Shown here: piece by piece, positions 43,696-54,821 of the stretch
Layout of the letters: each line of letters starts with the position of its first letter
Numbering within the stretch: the stretch's first letter is position 1
NCBI GenBank assembly: GCA_029876055.1
Contig: CM056875.1
Span: 1,240,001-1,304,000, forward strand
Direction: 5' to 3'
DNA: 64,000 nucleotides
DNA from: Madurella fahalii
Taxonomy: Eukaryota > Ascomycota > Sordariomycetes > Sordariales
Made by a program: the position numbers and the translations under genes
The notes under the pieces: generated by a model
What the model saw: only the letters and a program-made list of their open reading frames with translations
What the model was told of the DNA's origin: nothing
The model's database searches: none

Positions 43696-44791
43696 CGGAG
43701 GGAAGGGCGAGTCAGCAGATGGCTGTTTACGAATGGCGACTTTTGGGGTTACATAATATTGCTAGCCCCTGACTCGCATATCTATTTGTACTCATTAGGT
43801 AGATCTCGGATATCCTCATGACGAATGACCTAGACACTGCGTACCCGAGCGAATTCTGAGGACCGCTAAGCAACTCCAAGGCATTATGGGGGGAGGGTGG
43901 GGTGGGGGGTGGGGGCACGAACTGGATATCTGGATGAGGTCTGCCGTATCCCCATCGATTAGATGGCCGATGCGGACATACGGGATGGTAGGAATCAGAG
44001 ACAGCATGCCGGTGACGACCATTGAGTGGCACGCGCGAAGTGCCACGAGAACCACTACGGACGGCTGGCTTTTGCTCGCTCCTTAGGCTCCGGCCAGGTA
44101 TATTAGTGTTGTAGGTAATAACAACAAGTTTGTCAATGAGAATAAAGTATTGGATGGCAAGCCGGTAGCCGACGAGGTAACTTTTGAGTTCTCGTGGGTA
44201 TGTCTTGGAATGCAAGGGACCGGAACCTCATCTCAGGCTAATATGACACTGGTGCTTGGTACAACTGAGAAGGGCAGCGAGCGCTGCAGTATTTCAGTCG
44301 CAGAGCCACTGGTGACATGAGATATTATAGGAACGCGTACATGATGATCTGATGAAGACAATCATTCAGGTGGAGAATGAAAAGAGAAAGAACTGACAGA
44401 GACATTCGTTATCGATTCAAAGCTGGACCCGACACCTGTCGCCCTGCCCGATTCCAGGAATCTTATTGGTCCACCACAGCCTTGTGGGACTCCCAGCAGC
44501 GGCGTGGCGTGCATCATTTGCCGTGCCGTGGACAAGGATCAGCACTTCCGACCGAAACGCGTTCGTGTCCTCTTTGGAAGCTTTTGTTAGAAGCTCGCTG
44601 CGGCGCAGTCTGTGCTGCCTCAACCCACCGAGCCTACCCGCGAGACCGTCAGCGGATTTTTGTCCGGGCCAACACCAGCAAGCCGCCTACTGCTGCTTGA
44701 AACCCAACCATCGGCGCTGCTGCGACGGCAGCTCTCGACACTGCAATACCCGAATCAATTGGACATACACGACTAAACACTACCTTCCAAG
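43696..44791. other. Intergenic region with a G-quadruplex-type motif
   Basis: About 1.1 kb between rfc5 and erd2. A G-rich block at 43888-43915 has five G tracts of three or more with 1-nt spacers. No gene is supported. Confidence 0.5.
43888..43915 (+). other. Predicted G-quadruplex motif
   Basis: The plus strand reads G6-A-G3-T-G4-T-G6-T-G5, fitting the G3+N1-7 rule with the shortest possible loops. It lies about 190 bp downstream of the rfc5 stop codon. Confidence 0.75.
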
Positions 44792-45671
44792 ATGACGCTC
44801 AACCTCTTCCGCGTGCTGGGTATGGTATTCCAGAGATCATGGCGGGGATGGCGGAGAGCGAGATCAGGACGGGTGGGCTGACCATGGGCATTGCGAAACT
44901 AGGGGACTTTTCCCATCTGGCATCGATCTTTATCTTGTTGCACAAGATTGTGCAGCTCAAGGTGCGCTTGACTTTGTCGCGACCGCAACCGGTCCATCCG
45001 CAAGATGATGCTAACAATCGCTTTGCGCAGAGTTGCTCAGGCATCTCGTTCAAGTCGCAAGTCCTGTATCTGATCGTCTACATAACACGATACCTTGGTA
45101 AGCCCACCGACTCTCTTTTCCCTTCCTCTTTTTTTACAACAACAACCGGCCAAACTGACCCCAACAACCCCCGCCAGACATACCGTGGACCGCCTCCCCC
45201 TACAACCTCGTCTTCAAGATCCTCTTCATCTCGTCGCAGCTCTACATCATCTACCTGATGGCGTCGGCGTACAAGCCCACCAACGACCCCAACCTCGACA
45301 CGTTCCGGGTCGAGTACCTGCTGGGGATCGCGGGGTTGCTCGCGCTGCTGTTCCCCTACAAGTATACGGTCATGGAGGTCTGCTGGGCCTTCTCCATCTG
45401 GCTCGAGGCGGTGGCCATCCTGCCGCAGCTGTTCATGCTGCAGCGCACCGGCGAGGCCGAGGCCATCACGGCACATTACCTGTTCGCCCTCGGCCTGTAC
45501 CGCGCCCTGTACATCCCCAACTGGATCTACCGCTACGTCAACGAGCCGTACCATAAGGTCGACACCATCGCCGTGGTGGCCGGCGTGATCCAGACGGTGC
45601 TGTACAGCGACTTCTTTTGGATTTATTACAGCAAGGTCATGAAGGGGGAGAAGTTCACGTTGCCTGTTTAA
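44792..45671 (+). CDS. erd2: ER lumen protein-retaining (KDEL/HDEL) receptor
   Basis: Exons are 44792-44819, 44903-44961, 45031-45097 and 45178-45671, giving 215 residues, exactly the family size. The three 5' exons are short (28, 59 and 67 nt). The protein starts MTLNLFRVLGDFSHLASIFILLHKI and contains SGISFKSQ, LVFKILFI and the late YNEP-like RYVNEPYHK signature. It is a seven-helix membrane protein that retrieves ER residents from the Golgi. It ends KGEKFTLPV, a lysine-bearing tail suited to COPI return. Confidence 0.96.
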
Positions 45672-46923
45672 AAAGGGGCCAAGACAGACAGGCGGGGCGG
45701 GGCCGGTGGTGTTGCTCGTATGAGGCCTGCTGGAAGAATCGAAGGGGGGCGGGGGAGGAGCCGGGAGAGGAATACGGATGACAAGGTTGGGGTGGCTGGA
45801 TGGATGGATGGATGGATGAATGGATGGATCGGGGGAACAAAGTCAAGGTCAGCATGCTCTCTACCAGTGTGCTGCGGCTGGTGGCCAGCGGAAAGGTGGG
45901 AAAAGACGGACAATGCATGACCGGCGTTTGGAGCTCATGCTTGTGTTCTACTGACGAACTATTGATATGGCGGATCGGGCTTGGGCACGGCTTATTTGTT
46001 ATGGTTGAATGTATATAGACAAAAGGGTCTGTACAACTTGGAGCGGTGGCTGTCTCTCTTCAGAAAGTTCGAGGCCTGCCGTGACTCTGCCGTCAGCGTC
46101 AGCAACCGACACGTCATCAGCAGCGGTAACGAGCGCCACCTGAGACCGTGGCAGGTGCCCTATGCAGAAGCTTGTCGCTGGGGGGTTCTACGTCCCAAAT
46201 ATGGAAAAGCTCCAAGCCGCTCCGAAGAGCATAAAGGCGAGCGGTTTGAAGTTGGTTTGGGCGAGCCAGCAAATGCACCCTGCGTCTTCCGTCTCAGGAC
46301 ATGCGATAGCCCCCGTTTCGGCCGAATCGGGGTGTCTGTGCGCCCCGGTGCGGAGGTGCTCCGGTGGGATCTGCGGCAGGGCACCGGGGGTTCGGTCAGT
46401 TGTGGTTGGTTGGTTTTTTCTACGTCCCAAGTCATTTCTATTCGTGGTTCCCAGGACGAGCATTCCGATGTGAGGGGAGTTTACAGAGCGACAACCCATG
46501 ACATGGCATGATGGTCTGATGCTGTGCGTACTGCGCCGTATCAACAGCAGCAGCAGCGGCATTTGGAATCCGTCGCCGCTCGGCAGCGTGCTGTTCCTGA
46601 GATGGCCAAGCAACCGTGTGAGACAGAGAGTCTCGGTACCCGAAGTTCGGGACCAATGCTGACTTAGAGGTCCGCATTGCAAAACATCTCTTTTATCCTT
46701 CGGCCGTCCCCTCTGTTTGTTTCCTTTCCTCTCTTCTCCCTCTCTTCTCCCGTTTTGCCTAATTATCCTCACCCAGGCCTTAGACCTTCTGGCTGAAAGG
46801 ATGATCGCCAGGTCCGCCGCCGTCACTACTGCTCACTTTCGATTCTCCCGTCGGCGGTAACACCAAAGTGTTTGCTTATCTGTTTATTTTATGATCTTAT
46901 TATCAGCCGGCCGGTCCCGCACA
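45672..46923. other. Intergenic region with GGAT microsatellite
   Basis: About 1.25 kb between erd2 and the coiled-coil membrane protein. It contains a (GGAT)n run at about 45796-45829. The ORFs from 45981 onward overlap in several frames on both strands and look like noise. Confidence 0.5.
45796..45829. repeat. (GGAT)n microsatellite
   Basis: About eight tandem GGAT units with one interruption (GAATGG), just after the erd2 stop codon. Confidence 0.85.
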
Positions 46924-48645
46924 ATGGCCAAACAACGGCCCTTAATATTGCCTCGTCTCTCCCTTCTGTTCTTGGTATGCTCAAGCTGTGCTTGGGTCGG
47001 CAGCGGTGCCGCGTACGGGCCGGGCCCGGTTAGGGAAGTCGATGCGGGAGCGGGAGCGGGAGCAGCCGAGCCGCTATGGAGGAGGATACCGGAAGCCGGA
47101 GTGGGGGGGCGGGATGACGGACCGCAGCTGCTACACTCGCAACCTCCGTCGGCCGCCGTCCAGCGAGATGGATGCCCGCAGCCGATGATCACGCCGCCGC
47201 CGACCCTCCTCAGCCGGCAAGACCAAGGCCAGATCCAGGCCCTCAGCAACCAACTCCAACAACTCAGCGCCCAGTCCCGCTCCGTCAGCCAGGCCAGCCA
47301 GCAAGTCTCGCAGTCGAGCCAGCAGCTCAGCCAGTCCCTGCAGCAAGCGACCCAACGGCTCAGCCAGACGGAGCAGCAGCTCGCGAGCGCGCGCGCGCAG
47401 CAGAGTGCCGCCGAGTCAGCCTCGCGGTCCATGTCGCAGGCGGCCGCCGAGGCGTCGCGGCGGGCCGACGAGGCGCGCGCCAGCGCCGACCGGGCCGTCT
47501 CGGAGGCGTTCCGCTCCGCCTCGCAGAGCGCGGGCCGCGCCGTCGCCGAGAGCATGGCCAGCGTCACGAGCTCGATGGGCGCCAGCTTCGCCAGCGCCCT
47601 CGCCCAGGCCAGCCAGAGCGCGAGGGACGCCATGAACTCGGCCGCGAGCGTCGCGCAGAAGGCGCAGGCGGATGCTACCGCTTTGAGGGTGCGTCTTCAT
47701 TTTTTTTTTTTTTTTTTTTTTTTCATTTTTTCATTTTCTTTCCCCCTGATGTTTACGAAAGGCGGGATGGTCTGACTAATTTTTGTTGTGATGGTACAGA
47801 ACGAAGCTGCCACCCAGGTCCAACAGGCCCAGGGCGCGGCGCTCTCGGTCACGCAGACGGCTCTGGCGGTGGTCGGCGGCATCATCGGCTCGTCACTGCT
47901 TACTGTGGTTGCGTTCGTGCTCATTCTCAGACGTCGGCGCAATAAGCGTCGCCGTCTGTTGGGTGGCGGTAGCATCCGTGGCCGCGGCGGTTCGGGCGGG
48001 AATCCGAATATCGGGTATCCCGAGCTGGTGGGCACGAGTAACAAGGCGTACGCTGTTATGTCTACTTCGAATGTCAAGAAGACAGGACCGGAGTATGCGG
48101 CGAGTGATGACGGGAGTAGTACGTACAGCACGGATGATAGTGGGTTCAAGTTCACCCTGGGCAATGGGATGGGGGTGGGTGATGAAAAATCGTTGGCAGC
48201 CGCCGCGGTGGCGCCGCCGGCCGCGGCACTGGCACTGTCGAGGAGTAATACGAATATTATGAGGAAGAGCGTCGGTGCTGGGTCTGGAGGAAATAAAGCG
48301 AGAGGGGTTGGGGTGGGATATGCGGTTAGTTATTACGGGCCGTCTCGGTCTGTCTCGGGGGCAGGGACGGTGGACAGCGGGAATGGGAATGGGACGGCCA
48401 AGTTCCAGCTGGGCAAACCTCCTCCGCCAAGAGGGAAATTCAGCTTGTTCCCGAAAAATAGGGACGAGTTTGGTGCCCAGTCGGCGTCAACCGCCTCGCC
48501 GGTTGATGGGAATGAGAAGCAGCAGATGGGCCAGACGCAAAGGGCGTCTAGGGCGTCTTTTCCCAGTCTGGACGCGTGGTTGAGATCTGGGACTAATGTT
48601 AGTCCGTTTTCGACGCTGAAAGGGGGACAGGCGCAGGCGAGGTGA
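46924..48645 (+). CDS. Unrecognised single-pass membrane protein with Gln/Ser/Ala coiled-coil ectodomain
   Basis: Exons are 46924-47688 and 47800-48645, giving 536 residues. The intron contains a T24 run. The start at 46924 (MAKQRPLILPRLSLLFLVCSS) gives a clean signal peptide; an in-frame Met 11 codons upstream would bury it. Residues about 100-275 form a low-complexity, helix-prone region with repeats such as SQQVSQSSQQLSQSLQQ and an Ala/Arg-rich part. A transmembrane helix lies at about 276-298 (LAVVGGIIGSSLLTVVAFVLIL), followed by RRRRNKRRR, so type I topology is predicted. The cytoplasmic tail is Gly/Ser-rich with basic patches (KPPPPRGKFSLFPKNRDEFG). I do not know the family. The layout resembles surface-sensor proteins, but the Cys-rich WSC or Ser/Thr-rich Mid2 signatures are absent. 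Confidence 0.75.
47700..47723 (+). repeat. T24 homopolymer inside an intron
   Basis: Twenty-four T residues begin 11 nt after the donor site of the single intron (47689-47799) of the coiled-coil membrane protein gene. Confidence 0.9.
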
Positions 48646-50063
48646 TGGCCAGTTGCTTATTAGTGGCGGTGTGAAGGCACGAAAGTAATGGGCGAGGATG
48701 ACGGGCTCTTCTTTGTATAATAAGAGCCTAAGGATTAATCTAGGGTTCCGACTGTTGGAGTGAGGGTTGGGTTGGCAGTGGGCGGATATCTCGATGTTAT
48801 ATACCCGATGTTTTTTGTAGCTAGTCCATGATTCTGAATCCATACCTTTGGGTTTACAGAGGAGTTGCATTATCATTGGGTGCAGCTAAAGTTGACCGCA
48901 GCACTAACGCACGGCTTGGTGATCCTGGGATCTCAACGGTTTTCCTTGGCACATGCCACACCCAGGGCCTACCGGATTGTCGGGAGCCTTGGCATCTTCA
49001 AAGTCCTCGTATTATGCAGAAGTGATTGTGTCTCTAAGCAGCGGTCATTAGCAGAGTATAGCTAGGATTTTCTACTCTGAGGTTTATTTCTCATGAAGCT
49101 ATCGTCCTTAGAAGACATCGGCAAAGGGAACCAGGGACGTTTACCCCTGAGTCAGGGTGCTGTCGAGTCACTTCTCACCTTGGATTCTGACTCGACATCT
49201 CGTGGTTGGCTTCCGACCGAGTTATTGGAATGTCCTATATAAACGCCGCCTTAGCAAGAGTTCGAGGAATTGAGCTTCTGGTTGAATGCTAGCAGCAGTT
49301 CGACTCTGTTAGTACCTTAAGACATCTCCGAAGCAATGAGCCGTGCTCGGGACCCGTCAAATCCCCCGATGCGAATTTATTAGCAGAGGGTCTTCAAGCA
49401 AACTTATGCAGACTACCAAACCTAGGCACCGCTCTCTTCACATGACGATTCCTGCCCGTGCCCTGCTGACGTATACTATTGCCCTAGCGGAAGCAAGACT
49501 CCAGCATACTCCCTGCACCTGTTCCGCATGTCGTTATCATGGTCTTTAGATATTCACCCATTCTCTTCTTCTTATTTCTCTCATTAGTAATCGCCGAAAG
49601 CCCTACCGGTGCCCAGTATCCAAGGTACTACTTGTCAGGGCCCCTTCCATGTCAAACCCTTCCTGGAGCATCTGGTAACGGCTAGTTGATCGCTACGGCT
49701 AACGCCTCGGCCCGTCCCTTCTTGTATATAAAGGTTAAGCGGGATGCTGGATCGCATGTCAGACACGCGTTGAGCTTGCAGTGGGGGAGGAAAGGCCAGG
49801 TTTTCCATGCCGCAACTCTCGGTACATACAGAGAGGATGGACTATCCCTCCGCGCCCTCGTGCTCCGGAACCACAATGACATAGTCTTTCGTTCTTGAAA
49901 CCATCAAGTCTTGCCCCGTTCGAAGCAGTCTTCAGACGAGCTGATTGAGCCGTTGTCCTCCAAACTTGTCTCATATGTTCGTCCATCAACCACCCCCGTC
50001 TCCCCAGCCGTCACGTCCGCAGCTAAGCGGCTTGCTCAGCAGCATCCTACTTACCAACCTGCC
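48646..50063. other. Intergenic region upstream of the LicD gene
   Basis: About 1.4 kb. TATA-like stretches occur near 49229-49237 (TCCTATATAA) and 49724-49732 (TGTATATAAAG). The second is about 335 bp upstream of the LicD ATG. No gene or RNA is supported. Confidence 0.45.
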
Positions 50064-51044
50064 ATGAGACCGTCATCCTCCCTTCCTTACCACTTCACAG
50101 CCCTTCTCCTCTTCACCACGCTCCTCCTCTGTTCCACCCTCCTCGGCGCAGCCGCCATCGCCCGAAGCGCCAGGCCCCCCTTCCCCTTCTCTTCATCACC
50201 CCAACGACAACCAACACAGCCCACCCCGCCCAAAGACCCGGTCGAGTTCGAAGAAACAAAATACTTCCAGGAGGCCGGCTACACTGAAGAGCTCACCCAC
50301 TACGACGCCCGCTTCTTCCGCGGCGTCATCCCCTACTCGGCGCACCGGGCCGTCCTCCGGCACCTCATCCGCTCCTACCTCTCGACGTGCGAGTCCCTCG
50401 GCGTCGAGACGTGGCTCGCGCACGGCACCCTGCTCGGATGGTGGTGGAACGGGCGGATCATACCGTGGGACTACGACGTGGACGCGCAGGTCAGCGGCGC
50501 GACGCTGGCGGCGCTTGCCGCCCGGCACAACGGCAGCGTGCACGAGTACACGTACACGTACACGTACGCGGACGAGGACGAGGCGGGCGGCGCGCGCGAG
50601 GCCAGGGCGTACCTGCTGGATGTGAACCCCAACTACGCCGAGGTCGGGAGGCGCCAGGGCAAGAACGTCATCGACGCGCGCTGGATCGACCTCGACACGG
50701 GCATGTTTGTCGATATCACGGGCTTGGTCGAGCGGAATCCCGACGTGCAGCCCGGGGTATGGAGCTGCAAGAACTATCATGGGTATAGAACGGAGGATTT
50801 GTGGCCGTTGAGGGAGACGCGGTTTGAGGGGTTGCCGGCGCGAGTGCCGTTCGAGTTTGAGAGTATACTAGTGGAGGAGTATGGGGCTAAGAGTCTTGTG
50901 GTCACGGAATGGGAGGGGTGAGTCTTGTTACACCTCGTTGTGGGAGAAGCGGTAGGCTGACTGACAACGTACAGGCATCGGTGGAATGAAGATTTGAAGG
51001 AGTGGGTGAAGATGAACCAGACTGGGGATGGAGAGATGTTGTAA
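50064..51044 (+). CDS. LicD-family phosphotransferase-like protein (Mnn4/fukutin type)
   Basis: Exons are 50064-50917 and 50975-51044, giving 307 residues. An N-terminal signal anchor (LLLFTTLLLCSTLLGAAAIA) predicts a Golgi or ER luminal enzyme. The LicD core is WLAHGTLLGWWWNGRIIPWDYDVDAQV, with the DYDVD acidic motif that binds metal in this nucleotidyltransferase-fold family. HGYRTEDLWPLRETRFEG and WGxxxL-like C-terminal contexts also match fungal members. Relatives add phosphocholine or take part in mannosyl-phosphate transfer to glycans (Mnn4). The acceptor here is unknown. A short TYTYTYTY run comes from a TACACG repeat. It is shorter than Mnn4 and lacks its KE-repeat tail. Confidence 0.88.
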
Positions 51045-51554
51045 ATAAAGGGGCATCGTCCACGGTCTGCGGTACACATTGCCGCCAAGAACGAGAAGGG
51101 AAGAAGCACCTCTGAAACGCGCTGGGAGTTGGGACTTGCTGTTTCCAATTCAGGCATGCTCTGGCGATTTCACTTGCGTTTCCCGGAATATACCAGCTAG
51201 CGCATGGTGGCATTGCTGCTGAGTGGCTCCCTGGAGGCCAAGTCGTTAAGAAAGGGGAGAGTGAAGGAGACAGGAACCCCTACCGGATGCCCACCCAAGG
51301 GCTAAGTGATATCACTAGTAGCCCCGATATACTCTCCCAGCCCATTGTATATACAGATCGAAAGATGATACAAAGAATTAGTTTCATCCATGAAGCTCTC
51401 CCGCAGGTGCTAGTTGGATTGACAACACAAGGCACACGCACATCATCAACCCAAACTATTCCCAAACAGTGGCTTTCATCATACCTCTATTCAAATGCTG
51501 CAGCCCATCTATCGCTTTCGATTAGTGCCATCCGCAAGGAACCAGACAACCCCC
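51045..51554. other. Convergent intergenic region, LicD / rgp1 3' ends
   Basis: About 510 bp of untranslated sequence. Nothing specific is seen. Confidence 0.45.
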
Positions 51555-54386
51555 TCAAACCGCTAACCCCTCCTCCGTCGCCTCATCCCTCTCCAGCCTC
51601 TCTAACCCATTACAAACCGCACCATAAACCCTCAACGGCACCGCCACCTCAAAGCTCTCACACATCAAGTTCTCTACCGCAACCAGCACCAACCCGCCCT
51701 TCTCATCCCTCGAAATCTCCTCCAGCAGCGGATGCGGCTGTCCCAGTCTCGAGGCCCTCCTCCTATCCTCCCCAGCATCCGACCTACCGGTCCCCGGACC
51801 CAATTCCACCTCTCCGCCTTCGTAATCCTCCTCCCTATTAACCCCGCCTTTATTCCACCCGGCCTGATGAAGATGTTGCTCCCCAGCAGGCACCACAAAC
51901 TCCAATCTGATCTTCCACTCCAGCCCCACCCCGCTCGTCACAAACTCCGGCGTAGCGGTCGCGGGGATGGTCGGCGTAAACACCGCCCGCCGCGCATACA
52001 TCACCACCTCGCTCCCGCTCACCCACACCTTCCTCGTGACCCTCTGCACGCTCGCCTCGGACCGCAACGCCAAGCTGGGATCCACCTTCTCGGCCGTCTC
52101 GAGCGCGGCGTGGACCGCATAGCACGGCACCTCGGCGCCGGCGAAGTCGATGGCTAGCGTGACGGCCTCGCCGAGGCGGTACGCCGGCCGCGCGAGCATG
52201 ACCACCCCGACGCGGCGCCCATTGCGCGCGATCTCGAAGCGGTTGGCGGATTGGTGGCCCGGTGGAGAGATGTTGGAGCGGAGGATGGCGAGGTCGATTG
52301 CTTCTTTTGCTGAGGCGGGGAGGAAGGGGGAGGAGGAGGACGAGGGGTCGTCGGAGTAAGTTGAGTGTATGGACGGGCGGCGGGATGGAGGTACCGTTGC
52401 CGAGGGGCTGAGGAGGGCTGCGGAAGATTGGTGGCCCGGTTGGTTGGGATGTTTGGGGCGAGCGAGGAGGTCGTCAACGTAGGAGAGGAAGGAGGCCATG
52501 GTTGAGTTGGTGCCTGATGATATTGGGGGCTTGGGTTTTTGTTGCTGCGTGGGAGTGTGGTGGCCGCCGTCTTTTACGGCTTGTACACGGGCTTGGTCCC
52601 GTAAGAGGATGTAAGGGGACATGAGGTCGTGACCGAGAATCTCGCCGTGGCTGTTGACACTGCCGAGGACGCGGAAGGGGATATCGACTGATCTGACTTG
52701 TTGTTCCTTGACGCCGCCTGGTCTTTGCGTGCCGATGACTAGGCTGTAGGATATCTTCATTACCTTTCCGCGGTGGGTAGGTGGTAATCCCTTGGGCAGT
52801 TTGAACGAGTATTCGAACGCCCTGCTCTCGCCGGGAGCTAGCTGCAGGTCGACAAACAAGATCGACTGCGACGTGGATAATAGCGGGATTGACTTGGAGC
52901 TTGCGATCCCGCGCATCTCCTTGATGCTGCTGAGCTCGCCTCCGCCCAGCAGCTCACCAATGGAACTAGTGAAGTTTCCCCATCCGAAACTCCGCAGCAG
53001 GCCGCTGTCGCGTTTTGCCGTTTCGAGGCCAACAACGCCGCCTCCTTGACCGCCCACCACCGCTTTCCGCTTGACCTGCTCAAACGGTCCGAGGTTGATG
53101 AGCGATCCGTCCAGGGTGAACGACCCCTGTATTTGAGCATATCCCATCATCAACGATTCGGGCAACCTAACAGAGCCCGACGAGAGATTGGACGGCCTCC
53201 TGCTGTGGGGCAAGGGGCCGTGAGCGCGCAGAGGTTGCTGCATGACATATTCCGAGGCCAGTGTCTCGGACGAGTTGTTGCTCAGCGAATAGAACTCGCC
53301 GCTGCTCCTAGGCGTCCCCGCTATGCTGGTAGTTGAGAGCACCCGTGCTGACAAGGTCGCTCCATGCTCGTTTATCGTCGGCACCGGATCCCTCAACCGT
53401 ACTGGGAGACTGTTTGGAAACCCCGTTGGCTGGGTTGGGCTCATCAGATCGTCGTCTGCCGGCCCTCTTGCCGTCCCCGGCGTAGACGGCGAGTCTGTCA
53501 TGGGGAATTTGAAGGCGGCCAGCGGTTCTGGCGCGGATAGGGAAGGCTCCCGGGGAAACCCTACCCCCGGTGTATCGGGCGCGGTTGCGGTGCCCGGGAG
53601 GCGGCCATTGATACTCCTATCTGGCGGATAGGACGCATGGAAAAGGGGCGACGGCTGCGAATTCGGGGTTTTTGGATGGGCTATAAGATCAGTCAGTGGA
53701 TGATTCCTTCATCACACACCGCGCGACTCACCCGAACGCGGCCCATTGAACAGTCCGCCACGGGGCAAGATCTGTAGACTCGACGCTCGCGCATGCCCCC
53801 TCGTCGGCCGCTGCGGCTTGGCCGACGAGGCGTTGCTCTGGGCGTCGTCGACCGTGTTCAAAGACCCAATCGACACAATTGACACAGACCTCTTATGTCC
53901 ATGGCCATTACCGTTGCCATTGCCGCTTCCATTGCCATTTCCATTGCCATTTCCATTACCATTGCGCTGAGAACGGACGCCAGCAGCAGGGGATGGCGAC
54001 CATGAGATGGATCCACCGCGCGCACGGGAGGCGGTCGATGGGACGGAAAGTGAGTGACTCGAGCGGTGGCCGCGGGCAGCCGGAGGCGGCGCAAGGCCGG
54101 AACTGGGCTTCGAGCGTCCCGGTGCGCCGGGATGTAAGGGCGATGGTTGGCGCGGACCACGCTCGGCGCTGGGGTGTCTCGATGAAGCCGGGAATTGTGT
54201 CGAAGGTTTTAAGCTAGTCGGCGTCGGTAGCGCGGAGCCACTACCCGGAAGGCGGGCGACGTTCTTGAAGGTGATGGTGCATTTGACCTCCTCCCCGGCA
54301 AAGACGACCTGCTCATGCCAGCGCACAAAGACGCGGATGTTGCTGTTGCCGTTGCCGCTGCCGCTGCCATGGCCGTCGGGTGGCAT
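51555..54386 (-). CDS. rgp1: Rgp1, subunit of the Ric1-Rgp1 guanine nucleotide exchange factor
   Basis: Exons are 54386-53732 and 53680-51555, giving 926 residues. The protein begins with an arrestin-like strand region (IRVFVRWHEQVVFAGEEVKCTITFKNV). The conserved Rgp1 block starts near residue 450 (SILFVDLQLAPGESRAFEYSFKLPKGLPPTHRGK...ISYSLVIGTQ). A second arrestin-like part follows (RFEIARNGRRVGVVMLARPAYRLGEAVTLAIDF). Ric1-Rgp1 activates the Rab Ypt6 for retrograde traffic to the Golgi. Residues about 135-170 are an (Asn-Gly)n run from a minisatellite-like repeat at about 53905-53970. Long disordered Ser/Pro linkers explain the size. It lies downstream of dcl2 on the same strand, 435 bp from its stop. 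Confidence 0.92.
53905..53970 (-). repeat. Minisatellite-like repeat coding (Asn-Gly)n in rgp1
   Basis: Repeats of a CCATTGCCATTTCCATTAC-type unit on the plus strand encode alternating Asn and Gly, with a Ser interruption, ending in HGH. Confidence 0.8.
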
Positions 54387-54821
54387 CGTTTCGGGGGGGG
54401 GTCCCGGCGGGAAAGGTGTCAGGAAGAGTTTTGAATCCCTTCGTGGAGACGGAGACTGGTCGCCGGAATCGTCAATCCACTTGATTCAGCATTCTGTTGC
54501 GCAGCATCTTGCGGCACAGAGGTGCACGATGCAGGGCGCGGGGAGCCGGTTCGTCTCGTTGCTCTCTTTCAGCGATCGGCGGAAGGTTGCCAATGGACGC
54601 TAGATCGCCCACGCAGGAGAACCCAGCGCCAGGGCCTCACTAACAGACCCTTGCATTACTGGCAATCTGAGCGCCTTAGGCAGAAACTCTTGGATGCTGT
54701 AACCCTAACCCTGCTCCTTCTGCCCCTTTTTCATCCAGAATGTCTCTAATCTAGCGTTGCAAAGGCGTCTCATGACATGACTGCATCCAAAGCAGAACCT
54801 ATCCGCAAACCAGATGCAGAT
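54387..54821. promoter_or_regulatory. rgp1 upstream region with telomere-type box
   Basis: 435 bp between the dcl2 stop and the rgp1 start. TAACCCTAACCCT (two telomere-type repeats) lies at 54700-54712, about 315 bp upstream of the rgp1 ATG. Telobox-like elements bind TRF/Tbf1-type factors in other organisms. Function here is unproven. Confidence 0.3.

Noticed and set aside
45981..46826. Overlapping ORFs of 176 and 212 residues between erd2 and the coiled-coil gene
   Set aside because: They occupy opposite strands of the same DNA, share no recognisable domain, and neither shows intron signals or ordered composition.
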